From positions 2,232,001 through 2,296,000 of the forward strand of contig NZ_LT629783.1 of NCBI RefSeq assembly GCF_900105835.1: a stretch of DNA of 64,000 bases. The letters run 5' to 3'. Of the stretch, positions 9,194 through 20,122 are shown piece by piece. This stretch comes from Pseudomonas fragi. Lineage in GTDB: Bacteria > Pseudomonadota > Gammaproteobacteria > Pseudomonadales > Pseudomonadaceae. Under the pieces are notes generated by a model. It was not told the DNA's origin. It saw only the letters and a list, made by a program, of their open reading frames with translations, and did not search any database. Positions within the stretch are counted from its first letter, which is position 1. Each line of letters begins with the position of its first letter. The translations under genes were made by a program, and so were the position numbers.

Positions 9194-10651
9194 TCAGAGC
9201 AGCACCACGTCGTATTGTTCCTGGGAATACATGGTTTCGACCTGAAAGCGAATCGTGCGCCCGATAAAGCCTTCGAGTTCCGCGACATTGCCCGACTCTT
9301 CATCCAGCAGGCGGTCGACCACCCGCTGGTTGGCCAGGACCCGATAACCGGTGGCTTGATAGGCCCGCGCCTCACGCAGGATTTCGCGGAAAATCTCGTA
9401 GCAGATGGTTTCCGGGGTTTTCAGCTTGCCCCGGCCCTGGCAGCACACGCACGGCTCGCACAAGACCTGCTCCAGGCTCTCGCGGGTACGCTTGCGGGTC
9501 ATCTGCACCAGGCCCAGCTCGGTGATGCCGATGATGTTGGTCTTGGCGTGGTCGCGCTCCAGCTGTTTTTCCAGGGTGCGAATCACCTGGCGCTGGTGCT
9601 CTTCATCTTCCATGTCGATGAAGTCGATGATGATGATACCGCCCAGGTTGCGCAGGCGCAGTTGACGGGCAATGGCGGTGGCGGCTTCGAGGTTGGTCTT
9701 GAAGATGGTTTCTTCAAGGTTGCGATGGCCCACAAACGCGCCCGTGTTGACGTCGATGGTGGTCATGGCTTCAGCCGGGTCCACCACCAGATAACCGCCG
9801 GACTTGAGCGGCACCTTGCGGTCCAGGGCTTTCTGGATTTCGTCTTCAACGCCGTACAAATCGAAAATCGGCCGTTCGCCCGGGTAGTGCTCAAGGCGGT
9901 CGGCGATTTCCGGCATCAGTTCGGCCACAAACTGCGTGGTCCGCTGGAAGGTTTCCCGCGAATCGATGCGAATTTTCTCGATCTTGGGGCTGACCAGATC
10001 GCGCAAGGTGCGCAGTGCCAGGCCCAGGTCTTCGTAGATCACCGTCGGCGCGCCAACGGTCTTGATCTGGGCGCCGATCTGGTCCCACAAGCGCCGCAGG
10101 TAGCGGATGTCCATGAGGATCTCATCCGCGCCGGCCCCTTCGGCCGCCGTGCGCAGGATAAACCCGCCGGCTTCCTTGATACCTTCCTGGGCCACGCAAT
10201 CGCTGACCACCTGCTTGAGGCGTTCACGCTCGGCTTCGTCTTCGATCTTCAGGGAGATGCCGACATGGGCGGTACGCGGCATGTACACCAGGTAGCGCGA
10301 AGGAATCGACAGTTGCGTGGTCAGGCGTGCGCCTTTGGAACCAATCGGGTCTTTGGTGACTTGCACCACCAGGCTCTGGCCTTCATGCACCAGGGTACCG
10401 ATGCTCTCAACGGCCTGGCCTTCACGCAGGGAAATTTCGGAGGCATGGATAAAAGCCGCACGATCCAGGCCAATATCGACAAAGGCAGCCTGCATACCGG
10501 GCAAAACCCTGACAATCTTGCCTTTGTAGATATTGCCGACAATGCCCCGGCGCTGGGTACGCTCGACATGCACCTCTTGCAGAACACCGTTCTCTACCAC
10601 CGCCACGCGCGATTCCATCGGCGTGATGTTGATCAGGATCTCTTCACTCAT
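9194..10651 (-). CDS. rng: Ribonuclease G
   Basis: A 485-aa RNase E/G-family endoribonuclease that matures the 5' end of 16S rRNA and turns over mRNA. An S1 RNA-binding domain lies near residues 35-125 (NIYKGKIVRVLPGMQAAFVD). The catalytic domain has the metal-binding aspartates in TTIDVNTGAFVG and IIIDFIDME, and a Zn-link-like CEPCVCCQGRG. The internal ATG at 10651 (MSEEILINITPMESRV) is the family start; the longer reading from 10774 is not supported. It follows maf with a 56-base gap and probably belongs to the mre-maf-rng transcription unit. Confidence 0.95.
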   Translation of the reverse strand: MSEEILINITPMESRVAVVENGVLQEVHVERTQRRGIVGNIYKGKIVRVLPGMQAAFVDIGLDRAAFIHASEISLREGQAVESIGTLVHEGQSLVVQVTKDPIGSKGARLTTQLSIPSRYLVYMPRTAHVGISLKIEDEAERERLKQVVSDCVAQEGIKEAGGFILRTAAEGAGADEILMDIRYLRRLWDQIGAQIKTVGAPTVIYEDLGLALRTLRDLVSPKIEKIRIDSRETFQRTTQFVAELMPEIADRLEHYPGERPIFDLYGVEDEIQKALDRKVPLKSGGYLVVDPAEAMTTIDVNTGAFVGHRNLEETIFKTNLEAATAIARQLRLRNLGGIIIIDFIDMEDEEHQRQVIRTLEKQLERDHAKTNIIGITELGLVQMTRKRTRESLEQVLCEPCVCCQGRGKLKTPETICYEIFREILREARAYQATGYRVLANQRVVDRLLDEESGNVAELEGFIGRTIRFQVETMYSQEQYDVVLL

Positions 10652-10707
10652 GGCTGGGTCTCGTTCAGGCGTCATCACAGTAGTGCCACGTCTCGTAGGT
10701 GCCGTAT

Positions 10708-11313
10708 TCAGCGCACGGTAAGGTTTTGCCAACAGGGTATGCCGAAATGCCCGAGCAGTTCTGCGGTTTCGCACACGGGCAGGCCCACTACAGCGGAATA
10801 GCTGCCATTGAGCCCCGCGACAAACACCGCGGCCAGCCCCTGGATAGCATAACCACCGGCCTTGTCCTGGGGTTCGCCGCTGGCCCAGTACAGGCGGGCT
10901 TCTTGTGTACTGATGTTACGAAAGCGCACCTGGCTGCGCACCACACGGGTTTCGCAGCGCCCGGCGTCCATGATCGCGATGGCGGTCAACACCTCATGCT
11001 CGCGCCCGGACAGCGCCATGAGCATAGCCAAGGCATCGGCCTCGTCGACCGGTTTGCCCAGAATGCGTTCATCCAGCACCACGGCCGTGTCGGCACCCAG
11101 CACGCAGAACGCACCGTTGGGTGGAGTGTTTGACAAGTGTTGGTGCCCGGCCCGGGCCTTATCGAGCGCCAGACGCTCGACATAGGCCAGCGGGGATTCA
11201 TTCGGCAGGGGCGTTTCGTCAATGGCGGCACTGACCGTTTCAAACGGCACGCCGATTTGCGTCAGCAGCTCACGCCGCCGCGGTGAGCCGGAAGCCAGAT
11301 AAAGTGAAGTCAT
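10708..11313 (-). CDS. maf: Maf-family nucleoside triphosphate pyrophosphatase
   Basis: A 201-aa Maf protein that hydrolyses dTTP/UTP or modified nucleotides to monophosphates. The N-terminal signature [10 protein letters not shown] and the catalytic GADTAVVLD segment are visible. The ATG at 11313 has a GGGAG box 8 bases upstream; a TTG immediately before it in frame is not needed. Cotranscription with mreBCD and rng on the minus strand is likely from the short gaps. Whether it prefers dTTP/UTP (YhdE type) cannot be settled with certainty, though position next to mreD and rng is that of YhdE. Confidence 0.93.
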   Translation of the reverse strand: MTSLYLASGSPRRRELLTQIGVPFETVSAAIDETPLPNESPLAYVERLALDKARAGHQHLSNTPPNGAFCVLGADTAVVLDERILGKPVDEADALAMLMALSGREHEVLTAIAIMDAGRCETRVVRSQVRFRNISTQEARLYWASGEPQDKAGGYAIQGLAAVFVAGLNGSYSAVVGLPVCETAELLGHFGIPCWQNLTVR

Positions 11314-11364
11314 CAAGACATCTCCCTGTCGAGGTGAACAAACCAGGAAATGGCTCGTATCCAG

Positions 11365-11853
11365 TTAATTGATTTTGAAACGTCGGCACAGCCCGCGCAG
11401 CCCGTAGCTGATCCACGGCCACAGCAAGGCACTGACCACGCCCGGCAATACCAGCGCCAGGGTCGGCTGGCGATTGCCAGTCAAGGCACTGAGCCACAAC
11501 TGGGCAAGCTGGGCCAGACCGAAGATCACCAGCAACACCAGGCATTGCTGCCACATCGGGAACACCCGCAGGCGCTGCTGAAGGGACAGAACCAGGAAAG
11601 TGATCAGGGTCAGCGTCAGGGCATTCTGCCCCAGCAGCGTGCCATACAGCACATCTTCGGCCAGGCCCAGGCAAAACGCGGTGACCATGCCCACTTTATG
11701 CGGCATGTACAAGGCCCAGAAGGCCAGCAACAAGGCCAGCCAGAGCGGGCGCAGGATTTCCATGAACTGTGGCATCGGTGAAATGCTGAGCAACAGGCCG
11801 ATGGCAAACGTCAGCCAGATCATCCAGCCGTTACGCGAACGGGTACTCGCCAT
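11365..11853 (-). CDS. mreD: Rod shape-determining protein MreD
   Basis: A 162-aa inner-membrane protein with about five hydrophobic helices (for example MIWLTFAIGLLLSISPMP and LALLLAFWALYMP). It is part of the elongasome with MreB, MreC, RodA and PBP2. Its ATG abuts the mreC stop, so mreC-mreD are coupled. Confidence 0.94.
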   Translation of the reverse strand: MASTRSRNGWMIWLTFAIGLLLSISPMPQFMEILRPLWLALLLAFWALYMPHKVGMVTAFCLGLAEDVLYGTLLGQNALTLTLITFLVLSLQQRLRVFPMWQQCLVLLVIFGLAQLAQLWLSALTGNRQPTLALVLPGVVSALLWPWISYGLRGLCRRFKIN

Positions 11854-12918
11854 TTATTGCCTCTCCCGGGTAGTGGCCGGCACGGCGGCTGGCGGCTTGG
11901 CGGCAGGGGTTGCAGCTGGCACAGGCTTTTTAACGGCCTTGGGTTCGGTCACCGCAGGTGCAGGAACGGCTGGGACGGCCGCCGGGGCAACCGTTGGCGC
12001 CGGCTTGGGCACGGTGGTCGGAATGATCGGCGCCGGTTCACCATTCTGCTCGGCCTGTTGCGCCTTGGCCGCGTCGTTGGCCCGCTCTTCAGGAGTGCGG
12101 CTGTCACTGAATACCAGCAACAGGTAACGGCTGCGGTTCAGGGCTGCGGTCGGCACGGCGCGCACAATGGCAAAAGGCTGGCCGGAGTCGTGAATCACTT
12201 CCTTGACCGTTGCCACCGGGTAACCGGCAGGGAAACGCTGCCCCAGACCCGAGCTGACCAGCAGGTCGCCCACCTTGATATCGGCCGTGTCGGCGACATG
12301 ACGCAATTCAAGGCTTTCAGGGTTGCCGGTACCGCTGGCAATCGCCCGCAAGCCATTACGGTTCACCTGTACCGGAATACTGTGGGTGGTATCGGTCAGC
12401 AACAACACACGTGAGGTGTAGGGCATCAACTCGACCACCTGGCCCATCAGCCCGCGTGCATCAAGCACCGGCTGCCCCAATACAACGCCATCGCGCTCAC
12501 CCTTGTTGATGATGATGCGATGAGTGAAGGGGTTGGGGTCCATGCCGATCAACTCGGCCACTTCAACCTTTTCGTTGACCAGCGCAGAAGAGTTGAGCAA
12601 CTCGCGCAGGCGCACGTTCTGCTCGGTCAAGGCGGCCAGCTTTTGCATGCGGCCTTGAAGCAGAAGGTTTTCGGTCTTGAGTTTTTCGTTCTCGGCCACC
12701 AGTTCGGTACGGCTGCCGAACTGACTGGCCACGCCCTGCCACAAGCGCTGCGGCAAATCGGTGATCCAGTAGGACTGCATCAGCACCAGCGACATTTGAC
12801 TGCGCACGGGCTTGAGCAACGTGAAGCGAGCGTCCACTACCATCAGCGTGACCGATAGCACGACCAGCACCAGAAAGCGCACGCCCAATGAGGGGCCTTT
12901 GGAAAAGAGCGGTTTAAT
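11854..12918 (-). CDS. mreC: Rod shape-determining protein MreC (possible ATT start)
   Basis: MreC is a bitopic periplasmic scaffold of the elongasome. One N-terminal membrane helix (VRFLVLVVLSVTLMVVD) is followed by a coiled coil (LVAENEKLKTENLLLQGRM) and the beta-barrel domain, then a low-complexity Ala/Pro-rich tail of about 60 residues. A TTG at 12888 is the first conventional start, but it has only a weak AAGG upstream. Ten codons earlier an ATT at 12918 is preceded by a strong GGAGGA at 7 bases spacing and gives the family-like N-terminus IKPLFSKGPSLGVRF. I therefore extend the gene to 12918; the start is the uncertain part. Confidence 0.9.
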   Translation of the reverse strand: MKPLFSKGPSLGVRFLVLVVLSVTLMVVDARFTLLKPVRSQMSLVLMQSYWITDLPQRLWQGVASQFGSRTELVAENEKLKTENLLLQGRMQKLAALTEQNVRLRELLNSSALVNEKVEVAELIGMDPNPFTHRIIINKGERDGVVLGQPVLDARGLMGQVVELMPYTSRVLLLTDTTHSIPVQVNRNGLRAIASGTGNPESLELRHVADTADIKVGDLLVSSGLGQRFPAGYPVATVKEVIHDSGQPFAIVRAVPTAALNRSRYLLLVFSDSRTPEERANDAAKAQQAEQNGEPAPIIPTTVPKPAPTVAPAAVPAVPAPAVTEPKAVKKPVPAATPAAKPPAAVPATTRERQ

Positions 12919-13000
12919 AAGCCGCTCCTCCGGGGCAAGTGTTCAATTTATTCATGCGGCTTCAAGCGGCCTGGATGAAGATTGACAAAAGATAAACGCC

Positions 13001-13030
13001 AAAAGGCAGCACTGCAAAGTGCTACCTTTT
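13001..13030 (-). terminator. Hairpin between mreB and mreC
   Basis: AAAAGGCAGCAC at 13001-13012 pairs with GTGCTACCTTTT at 13019-13030 with one mismatch and a 6-base loop; on the minus strand the right side ends in TTTT. It lies in the 143-base gap after mreB and would act as an attenuator that makes mreB more abundant than mreCD. Confidence 0.65.
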
Positions 13031-13061
13031 GATGATAACCAAAGGACTGCACCCGGCGATC

Positions 13062-14111
<1,050 letters not shown>

Positions 14112-14309
14112 CTAGGCAACGCGTGGGTAAAAAAGTGCGGCAAACTCTAACAACGACAGGGATTTTGGGCAAGGCGCCAATATGTTAAATTGGGCGCTTT
14201 TCTGAGCACCAACTCCCATAATCGCGGCCATATGACCGTAGAAATGCGGTAGTGTTCCGACAATCTAACACACGGATAGCATCCGTCCTGTTTTCCACTG
14301 GAGAATCCC

Positions 14310-14597
14310 ATGGCGCTAGACCGCTCCGACGTGGAAAAAATCGCACATTTGGCCCGTCTTGGCCTCAATGATGCCGATATTCCACGCACCACCGAAGCCC
14401 TTAACAGCATTTTGGGGCTGATTGATCAGATGCAGGCCGTCGACACTACCGGTATCGAGCCTCTGGCCCACCCACTGGAAGCCAGCCAGCGCCTGCGTGC
14501 CGACGTCGTGACTGAAAGCAATCATCGCGAGGCTTATCAGTCCATCGCACCAGCGGTCGAAAACGGCCTTTATCTGGTTCCGAAAGTCATCGAGTAA
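14310..14597 (+). CDS. gatC: Asp/Glu-tRNA amidotransferase subunit GatC
   Basis: A 95-aa subunit starting [21 protein letters not shown], the invariant GatC N-terminus. It stabilises the GatA-GatB complex that converts Asp-tRNA(Asn) and/or Glu-tRNA(Gln) to the amidated form. A GGAG box precedes the ATG. It is first in gatCAB with a 15-base gap to gatA. The 210 bases upstream, between mreB and gatC, should contain both divergent promoters, but I could not pick hexamers with confidence. Confidence 0.97.
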   Translation: MALDRSDVEKIAHLARLGLNDADIPRTTEALNSILGLIDQMQAVDTTGIEPLAHPLEASQRLRADVVTESNHREAYQSIAPAVENGLYLVPKVIE

Positions 14598-14612
14598 AGG
14601 GAAAGAGCCTGC

Positions 14613-16064
14613 ATGCATCAATTGACTCTGGCCGAGATCGCCCGCGGACTCGCCGATAAAAAGTTTTCTTCCGAAGAGCTGACCAAGACCCTGCTGGCGC
14701 GTATCGCCCAGCTCGATCCTCAGCTCAACAGCTTCATCACCCTCACCGAAGACCTTGCGCTAGAGCAGGCCAGGGCCGCTGACGCACGTCGCGCCAACGG
14801 TGAAACCGGGGCCCTGCTGGGCGCGCCGATCGCTCACAAGGACTTGTTCTGCACCTTGGGCGTGCGCACCAGCTGTGCCTCGAAGATGCTCGACAACTTC
14901 AAGGCACCCTACGACGCCACCGTGGTTGCCAAGCTGGCCGCAGCCGGCGCCGTAAGCCTGGGCAAGACCAACATGGACGAGTTCGCGATGGGCTCGGCCA
15001 ACGAATCGAGCTACTACGGCGCGGTCAAAAACCCGTGGAACCTCGAGCACGTACCAGGCGGTTCGTCGGGTGGTTCGGCTGCAGCCGTTGCCGCCCGTCT
15101 GTTGCCTGCGGCAACGGGCACCGACACTGGCGGATCTATCCGACAGCCGGCAGCCCTGACCAACCTCACAGGCCTGAAACCGACATACGGTCGCGTTTCG
15201 CGCTGGGGCATGATCGCTTACGCGTCCAGCCTCGACCAGGCTGGACCGTTAGCGCGTACTGCCGAAGATTGCGCCATCCTGCTCCAGGGCATGGCCGGTT
15301 TCGACCCACAAGACTCCACCAGCATTGACGAGCCCGTACCGGACTTCAGCGCCAACCTCAACGGTTCGCTGCAAGGCCTGCGTATCGGCGTGCCTGCGGA
15401 GTTCTTCAGCGAAGGCCTCGACGCACGCATCGCCGAGCTGATCCACAACAGCATCAAGGAGCTGGAGAAGCTCGGTGCCGTGATCAAGCCGATCAGCCTG
15501 CCGAACATGCAGCACGCGATCCCTGCGTACTACGTCATCGCACCTGCCGAGGCCTCGTCCAACCTGTCGCGTTTCGACGGCGTGCGCTTCGGCCACCGCT
15601 GCGAAAACCCGAAAGACCTCACCGACCTGTACAAGCGCTCGCGCGCCGAGGGCTTTGGCCCGGAAGTACAGCGCCGGATTCTGGTCGGTGCCTACGCCCT
15701 GTCGGCGGGTTACTACGACGCTTACTACCTGCAAGCGCAAAAAATCCGTCGCCTGATCAAAAACGACTTCATGACTGCATTCAACGAAGTCGACATCATC
15801 CTCGGCCCAACCACGCCTAACCCGGCCTGGAAAATCGGCGCTAAAAACAGCGACCCGGTTTCGGCCTACCTGGAAGACGTCTACACCATTACCGCCAACC
15901 TCGCGGGCCTGCCGGGCCTGTCGATGCCAGCCGGTTTTGTCGATGGCTTGCCAGTGGGCGTGCAGCTGCTTGCGCCTTACTTCCAGGAAGGTCGCTTGCT
16001 CAACGTCGCCCACCAGTATCAGTTGCACACTGACTGGCACACGCGCTCACCTGCCGGCTTCTGA
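14613..16064 (+). CDS. gatA: Asp/Glu-tRNA amidotransferase subunit GatA
   Basis: A 483-aa amidase-signature enzyme that releases ammonia from glutamine. The Ser-cisSer-Lys triad is seen: Lys in [10 protein letters not shown] and the Gly/Ser-rich [17 protein letters not shown] followed by [12 protein letters not shown]. Length is normal. It is cotranscribed with gatC and gatB. Confidence 0.98.
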   Translation: MHQLTLAEIARGLADKKFSSEELTKTLLARIAQLDPQLNSFITLTEDLALEQARAADARRANGETGALLGAPIAHKDLFCTLGVRTSCASKMLDNFKAPYDATVVAKLAAAGAVSLGKTNMDEFAMGSANESSYYGAVKNPWNLEHVPGGSSGGSAAAVAARLLPAATGTDTGGSIRQPAALTNLTGLKPTYGRVSRWGMIAYASSLDQAGPLARTAEDCAILLQGMAGFDPQDSTSIDEPVPDFSANLNGSLQGLRIGVPAEFFSEGLDARIAELIHNSIKELEKLGAVIKPISLPNMQHAIPAYYVIAPAEASSNLSRFDGVRFGHRCENPKDLTDLYKRSRAEGFGPEVQRRILVGAYALSAGYYDAYYLQAQKIRRLIKNDFMTAFNEVDIILGPTTPNPAWKIGAKNSDPVSAYLEDVYTITANLAGLPGLSMPAGFVDGLPVGVQLLAPYFQEGRLLNVAHQYQLHTDWHTRSPAGF

Positions 16065-16074
16065 GGAGAAACAC

Positions 16075-17520
16075 ATGCAATGGGAAGTTGTGATCGGGCT
16101 GGAAATTCACTCCCAGCTCGCCACCCAATCGAAGATTTTCTCCGGTAGTGCCACCACGTTTGGCGCTGAACCGAACACCCAGGCCAGCCTGGTAGACCTG
16201 GGCATGCCCGGCGTACTACCGGTGCTGAACCAGGAAGCCGTGCGCATGGCCGTCATGTTCGGCGTGGCCGTTGACGCCGAAATCGGCCAGCACAACGTGT
16301 TCGCCCGCAAGAACTACTTCTACCCCGACCTGCCCAAGGGCTACCAGATCAGCCAGATGGAGCTGCCGATTGTCGGCAAGGGCCACCTGGACATCACCCT
16401 GGAAGATGGCACGGTCAAACGTGTCGGCATTACCCGTGCGCACCTTGAAGAAGACGCCGGCAAAAGCCTGCACGAAGATTTCAGCGGCTCCACCGGCATC
16501 GACCTGAACCGCGCGGGCACCCCGCTACTGGAAATCGTTTCCGAGCCGGACATGCGCAGCGCCAAGGAGGCCGTGGCCTACGTCAAGGCCATGCACGCCC
16601 TGGTGCGCTACCTGGGCATCTGTGACGGCAACATGGCCGAAGGCTCGCTGCGTTGCGACTGCAACGTGTCGGTACGCCCGGTGGGTCAGGCCGAGTTCGG
16701 CACGCGCTGCGAGATCAAGAACGTCAACTCGTTCCGTTTTATCGAGAAGGCGATCAACAGCGAAATCCAGCGCCAGATCGAGCTGATCGAAGACGGCGGC
16801 AAGGTCATCCAGCAAACTCGCCTGTACGACCCGAACAAGGACGAAACCCGCGCCATGCGCAGCAAGGAGGAAGCCAACGACTACCGTTACTTCCCCGACC
16901 CTGACCTGCTGCCGGTGGTGATCGAGGATTCGTTCATCGAAGACGTGCGCGCCACCCTGCCGGAACTGCCACCGCAAAAGCGCGAGCGTTTCCAGTCGCA
17001 GTTCGGCCTGTCGGCCTACGACGCCAGTGTTCTGGCCTCGAGCCGCGAACAGGCGGACTACTTCGAAAAAGTCGTGAGCATCAGTGGCGACGCCAAGCTG
17101 GCGGCCAACTGGGTGATGGTTGAGCTGGGCAGCCTGCTTAACAAGCAAGGCCTGGACATCGACCAGTCGCCGGTCAGCGCCGAGCAATTGGGCGGCATGC
17201 TGCAGCGCATCAAGGACAACACCATCTCCGGCAAAATCGCCAAGGTAGTGCTTGAAGCGATGGCCAATGGCGAAGGCACCGCCGACGAAGTCATTGAAAA
17301 ACGTGGCCTCAAGCAAGTAACCGACAGCGGCGCCATTGAAAAGGTGCTGGATGAAATGCTGGCGGCCAACGCCGAGCAGGTCGAGCAATACCGTGCGGCA
17401 GACGAAGCCAAGCGCGGCAAGATGTTCGGCTTCTTCGTGGGCCAGGCGATGAAAGCCTCCAAAGGCAAAGCCAACCCGCAACAGGTCAACGAATTGCTCA
17501 AGAGCAAGCTCGAAGGCTAA
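16075..17520 (+). CDS. gatB: Asp/Glu-tRNA amidotransferase subunit GatB
   Basis: A 481-aa GatB beginning [17 protein letters not shown]. It binds the misacylated tRNA and phosphorylates the acyl group. The cradle motifs [18 protein letters not shown] (here [18 protein letters not shown]) and [16 protein letters not shown] ([17 protein letters not shown]) are conserved, and the helical tail YqeY-like domain closes the protein. The ATG at 16075 follows a GGAG box and lies 10 bases after the gatA stop. An earlier in-frame start inside gatA is not credible. Confidence 0.98.
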   Translation: MQWEVVIGLEIHSQLATQSKIFSGSATTFGAEPNTQASLVDLGMPGVLPVLNQEAVRMAVMFGVAVDAEIGQHNVFARKNYFYPDLPKGYQISQMELPIVGKGHLDITLEDGTVKRVGITRAHLEEDAGKSLHEDFSGSTGIDLNRAGTPLLEIVSEPDMRSAKEAVAYVKAMHALVRYLGICDGNMAEGSLRCDCNVSVRPVGQAEFGTRCEIKNVNSFRFIEKAINSEIQRQIELIEDGGKVIQQTRLYDPNKDETRAMRSKEEANDYRYFPDPDLLPVVIEDSFIEDVRATLPELPPQKRERFQSQFGLSAYDASVLASSREQADYFEKVVSISGDAKLAANWVMVELGSLLNKQGLDIDQSPVSAEQLGGMLQRIKDNTISGKIAKVVLEAMANGEGTADEVIEKRGLKQVTDSGAIEKVLDEMLAANAEQVEQYRAADEAKRGKMFGFFVGQAMKASKGKANPQQVNELLKSKLEG

Positions 17521-17530
17521 GCCATACAAC

Positions 17531-17619
17531 TGTGGGAGCGGGCTTGCTCGCGACGGGATCGATGCGGACCTTACTGAAATACCGCGCCGCCCGCATCGCG
17601 AGCAAGCCCGCTCCCACAG
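17531..17619. repeat. REPIN after gatB
   Basis: A symmetrical inverted REP pair, TGTGGGAGCGGGCTTGCTCG at the left and CGAGCAAGCCCGCTCCCACA at the right, around about 48 bases. Confidence 0.92.
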
Positions 17620-17657
17620 GGTTTTGTGGTTTTTTCCCGCAACATAAGGATCCCCCC

Positions 17658-18029
17658 ATGAAGCGGCTACTCGGCGCCTGCGCCCTGCTCAGCTTGCTCG
17701 CCGGCTGCGCCAGCCATGACATAGACCCCCGCGGCTATGATCAAACCGGCACCGCCTCTTATTACGGCGCCCGTCACCACGGTAAACGTACCGCCAGTGG
17801 CGAGCCTTTCGACCAGCACGGCCTCACGGCCGCCCATCGTCAGCTACCCTTCGGCACGCGCGTCCTGGTCACCAACCTGAGCAACAACAAATCTGTCGTG
17901 GTGCGCATCAATGATCGCGGACCGCACACCCGTGGCCGCCTGATCGATCTTTCCCGCCAGGCCGCCGAGCAACTGGGCATGCTGCGCAGCGGCACGGCCA
18001 AAGTGCGGGTCCAGGGCATGAATGATTAA
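17658..18029 (+). CDS. Short RlpA-like lipoprotein with double-psi beta-barrel
   Basis: A 123-aa predicted lipoprotein. The signal peptide MKRLLGACALLSLLAGC ends in a lipobox (LAGC). It is followed by a single DPBB domain with the RlpA hallmarks GTASYYGARHHGKRTASGE, FDQHGLTAAHRQLPFGT and VVVRINDRGPHTRGR. The Asp in INDRGP corresponds to the catalytic Asp of RlpA lytic transglycosylases acting on denuded glycan. No SPOR domain is present, so it is a short paralogue, not the septal RlpA. The ATG at 17658 is chosen because it starts the signal peptide. Confidence 0.9.
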   Translation: MKRLLGACALLSLLAGCASHDIDPRGYDQTGTASYYGARHHGKRTASGEPFDQHGLTAAHRQLPFGTRVLVTNLSNNKSVVVRINDRGPHTRGRLIDLSRQAAEQLGMLRSGTAKVRVQGMND

Positions 18030-18037
18030 TTGAGGGA

Positions 18038-19120
18038 GTGGTCGCCATTTTGGCTTTGAGCACGCTGTCACCGTGGAACCTGCTGCAACTGCTCTGCGGC
18101 CTCGCGCTGCTGGTCGCCGGGGCCGAACTGCTGGTGCGTTGCGCCGTGCGCATGGCCGCCAACCTGAAGGTGCGCCCGCTATTGATCGGCTTGACCCTCG
18201 TGGCCGTGGGCAGCAGCGCACCGCAACTGACCGTCAGCCTGCAGGCCGCCCTCAATGACACGGCAGACATTGCCGTAGGCAGCGTAATCGGCAGCAATAT
18301 CTTCAATATTCTGGTCACCCTGGGCCTTTCGGCACTGATCATCCCCTTGCGGGTGTCCCGCCAACTGGTGCGCCTGGACATCCCGCTGATGATCCTCGCC
18401 AGCGGCCTGGTGTTTGCCCTGGCCCTGAACAAGCAGCTCGACCGCCTGGACGGCGTCGTCCTGCTGGGCGGCCTGTTGGTTTACCTGGCCCTGCTGCTGC
18501 GCCAGTCGCGCCACAGCGGCCATCATCACCCCCGCCACGACCTGCCGCGCACCTCCTGGCTGCACAACCTCGTACTGATGCTGGCCGCCCTGCTGCTGCT
18601 GGGGCTTGCCGGGCACCTGTTGCTCGGCGCCGCAGTCACGCTCGCCACCGAGCTGGGGCTGTCGGAGCGGATCATCGGCCTGACCATCATTGCAGTCAGC
18701 ACGTCGCTGCCGCAGTTGGCTACCTCGCTGATCGCCGCCTTTCGCGGCCAGCGCGAAATTGCCGTGGGCAATGTGATCGGCAGCAATGTATTCAACCTGC
18801 TGGGCGTGCTCGGGCTGACCGCCCTGGTAGCACCTGCGCCCCTGTCGGTATCACCCAATGCCCTGGCGTTCGATCTGCCGGTGATGCTGGGAGTCGCGGC
18901 ACTGTGCCTGCCGGTGTTCTATACCGGCTACCGCGTCACCCGGGGCGAAGGGTTGCTCTTCCTGGGACTGTACCTGGCCTATGGCCTGCATGTGGTGTCG
19001 TTTACCACCGGGATGCCGCTAGCGGGCAAGCTTGAGCATTTGATGCTGTTCTTTGTACTGCCGGCGCTGCTGCTGTTCCTGCTGCTCAGCACCTTGCGTG
19101 CGTGGCGTAGGCAGCACTAG
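18038..19120 (+). CDS. Calcium/sodium antiporter family membrane protein (YrbG type)
   Basis: A 360-aa cation/Ca exchanger with about ten membrane helices in two homologous halves. The paired alpha-repeat signatures are seen as GLTLVAVGSSAPQL followed by GSVIGSNIFNI, and GLTIIAVSTSLPQLATS followed by GNVIGSNVFNL. These are the ion-binding GxS(A/L)P and GSN motifs of the family. The start is uncertain: a GTG at 18038 overlaps a GAGGGAG box, whereas a TTG at 18050 lies 12 bases after it. The 3' end overlaps the convergent AEC gene by 4 bases. Confidence 0.88.
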   Translation: MVAILALSTLSPWNLLQLLCGLALLVAGAELLVRCAVRMAANLKVRPLLIGLTLVAVGSSAPQLTVSLQAALNDTADIAVGSVIGSNIFNILVTLGLSALIIPLRVSRQLVRLDIPLMILASGLVFALALNKQLDRLDGVVLLGGLLVYLALLLRQSRHSGHHHPRHDLPRTSWLHNLVLMLAALLLLGLAGHLLLGAAVTLATELGLSERIIGLTIIAVSTSLPQLATSLIAAFRGQREIAVGNVIGSNVFNLLGVLGLTALVAPAPLSVSPNALAFDLPVMLGVAALCLPVFYTGYRVTRGEGLLFLGLYLAYGLHVVSFTTGMPLAGKLEHLMLFFVLPALLLFLLLSTLRAWRRQH

Positions 19121-20058
19121 ATCCAGCCACCCCACTGCAGCACAAAGATGCCGAGATTGGTGGTGAGCGCCGCCATCAAGGTGGTGATCACGATGATTGC
19201 AGCTGCCAACTCGTGATTGCCATTGGCCGCCCGGGCCATGACATAACTGGCCGCCGCCGTGGGGCTGGCGAAGTACAGGAACAGAATCCCCAACTCCGGC
19301 CCGCGAAAGCCGCACAGCCAGGCACCCAGGGTTGCCAGCAACGGCATGCTGACCATTTTCACCAGGCTGGCGCTCAGTGCCATATCGCCACTTTTGCGCA
19401 GGCTGGCCAATGACAGCGTGCCGCCGATGCAAATCAGTGCCAGGGGCAGGGTCATCGCTGCCAGGTACTCGCCCGATGCCTGCAACCAGCCGGGCAAGCC
19501 GATCTTGAACACCGCGAACGGCACCGCCGCCAGCACGCTGATGATCAGCGGGTTCTTGACCACACTTTTGCAGATGCTCCACGGATCGGACTTGATCACC
19601 GGGCTGTACACCGCCAGCACAATGGTCGACAGGGTGTTGTAGAGCAAAATCACCAGCCCGGCGAGCACCGCCCCCAGCGAAATCCCGTAGTCGCCGTACA
19701 TGCTGGCCGCCAGGGCCAGGCCGACCACCCCGTTATTGCCGCGAAAGGCGCCCTGGGTGTAGATGCCGCGATCTTCCCGCGGGCAGCGCCAGATCGACCA
19801 GCCCCACGCCAGCGCAAAGCTGAGCAAGGTTGCCGCAACAAAATACGCCAGCACCTTGGGCTGCAAGGCCGCCCTGAGATCGGCGTGCAAAATACCCAGA
19901 AACAACAACGCCGGCATGGTGACGTTAAACACCAGTGCCGACGCAGTATGGATAAAGTTGTCGTTGATCCAGCCCACACGCTTGAGCACCACGCCTAAAA
20001 ACAGCATGGCAAACACCGGGGCGGTAATCGTGAGCGTCTGAAGGAAAATAGCCAGCAT
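19117..20058 (-). CDS. AEC (auxin efflux carrier) family transporter
   Basis: A 313-aa membrane protein with about ten hydrophobic helices and the family layout of five plus five, for example FAMLFLGVVLKRVGWIND at the N-terminus and a closing TTNLGIFVLQWGGWI. Members export or import small organic acids such as malate or malonate; substrate unknown here. It is a single-gene unit, tail-to-tail with the antiporter gene and 64 bases after hpt on the same strand. Confidence 0.88.
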   Translation of the reverse strand: MLAIFLQTLTITAPVFAMLFLGVVLKRVGWINDNFIHTASALVFNVTMPALLFLGILHADLRAALQPKVLAYFVAATLLSFALAWGWSIWRCPREDRGIYTQGAFRGNNGVVGLALAASMYGDYGISLGAVLAGLVILLYNTLSTIVLAVYSPVIKSDPWSICKSVVKNPLIISVLAAVPFAVFKIGLPGWLQASGEYLAAMTLPLALICIGGTLSLASLRKSGDMALSASLVKMVSMPLLATLGAWLCGFRGPELGILFLYFASPTAAASYVMARAANGNHELAAAIIVITTLMAALTTNLGIFVLQWGGWI

Positions 20059-20122
20059 GTCAGCCCACTCGTGGGGGAACAGCGGGTTGAAGCTCTCTGG
20101 AAGAAAGCTTCAACGATATTTT

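Noticed and set aside
18038..18050. A single certain start codon for the antiporter gene
   Set aside because: GTG 18038 and TTG 18050 are both possible; the spacing argument does not decide.
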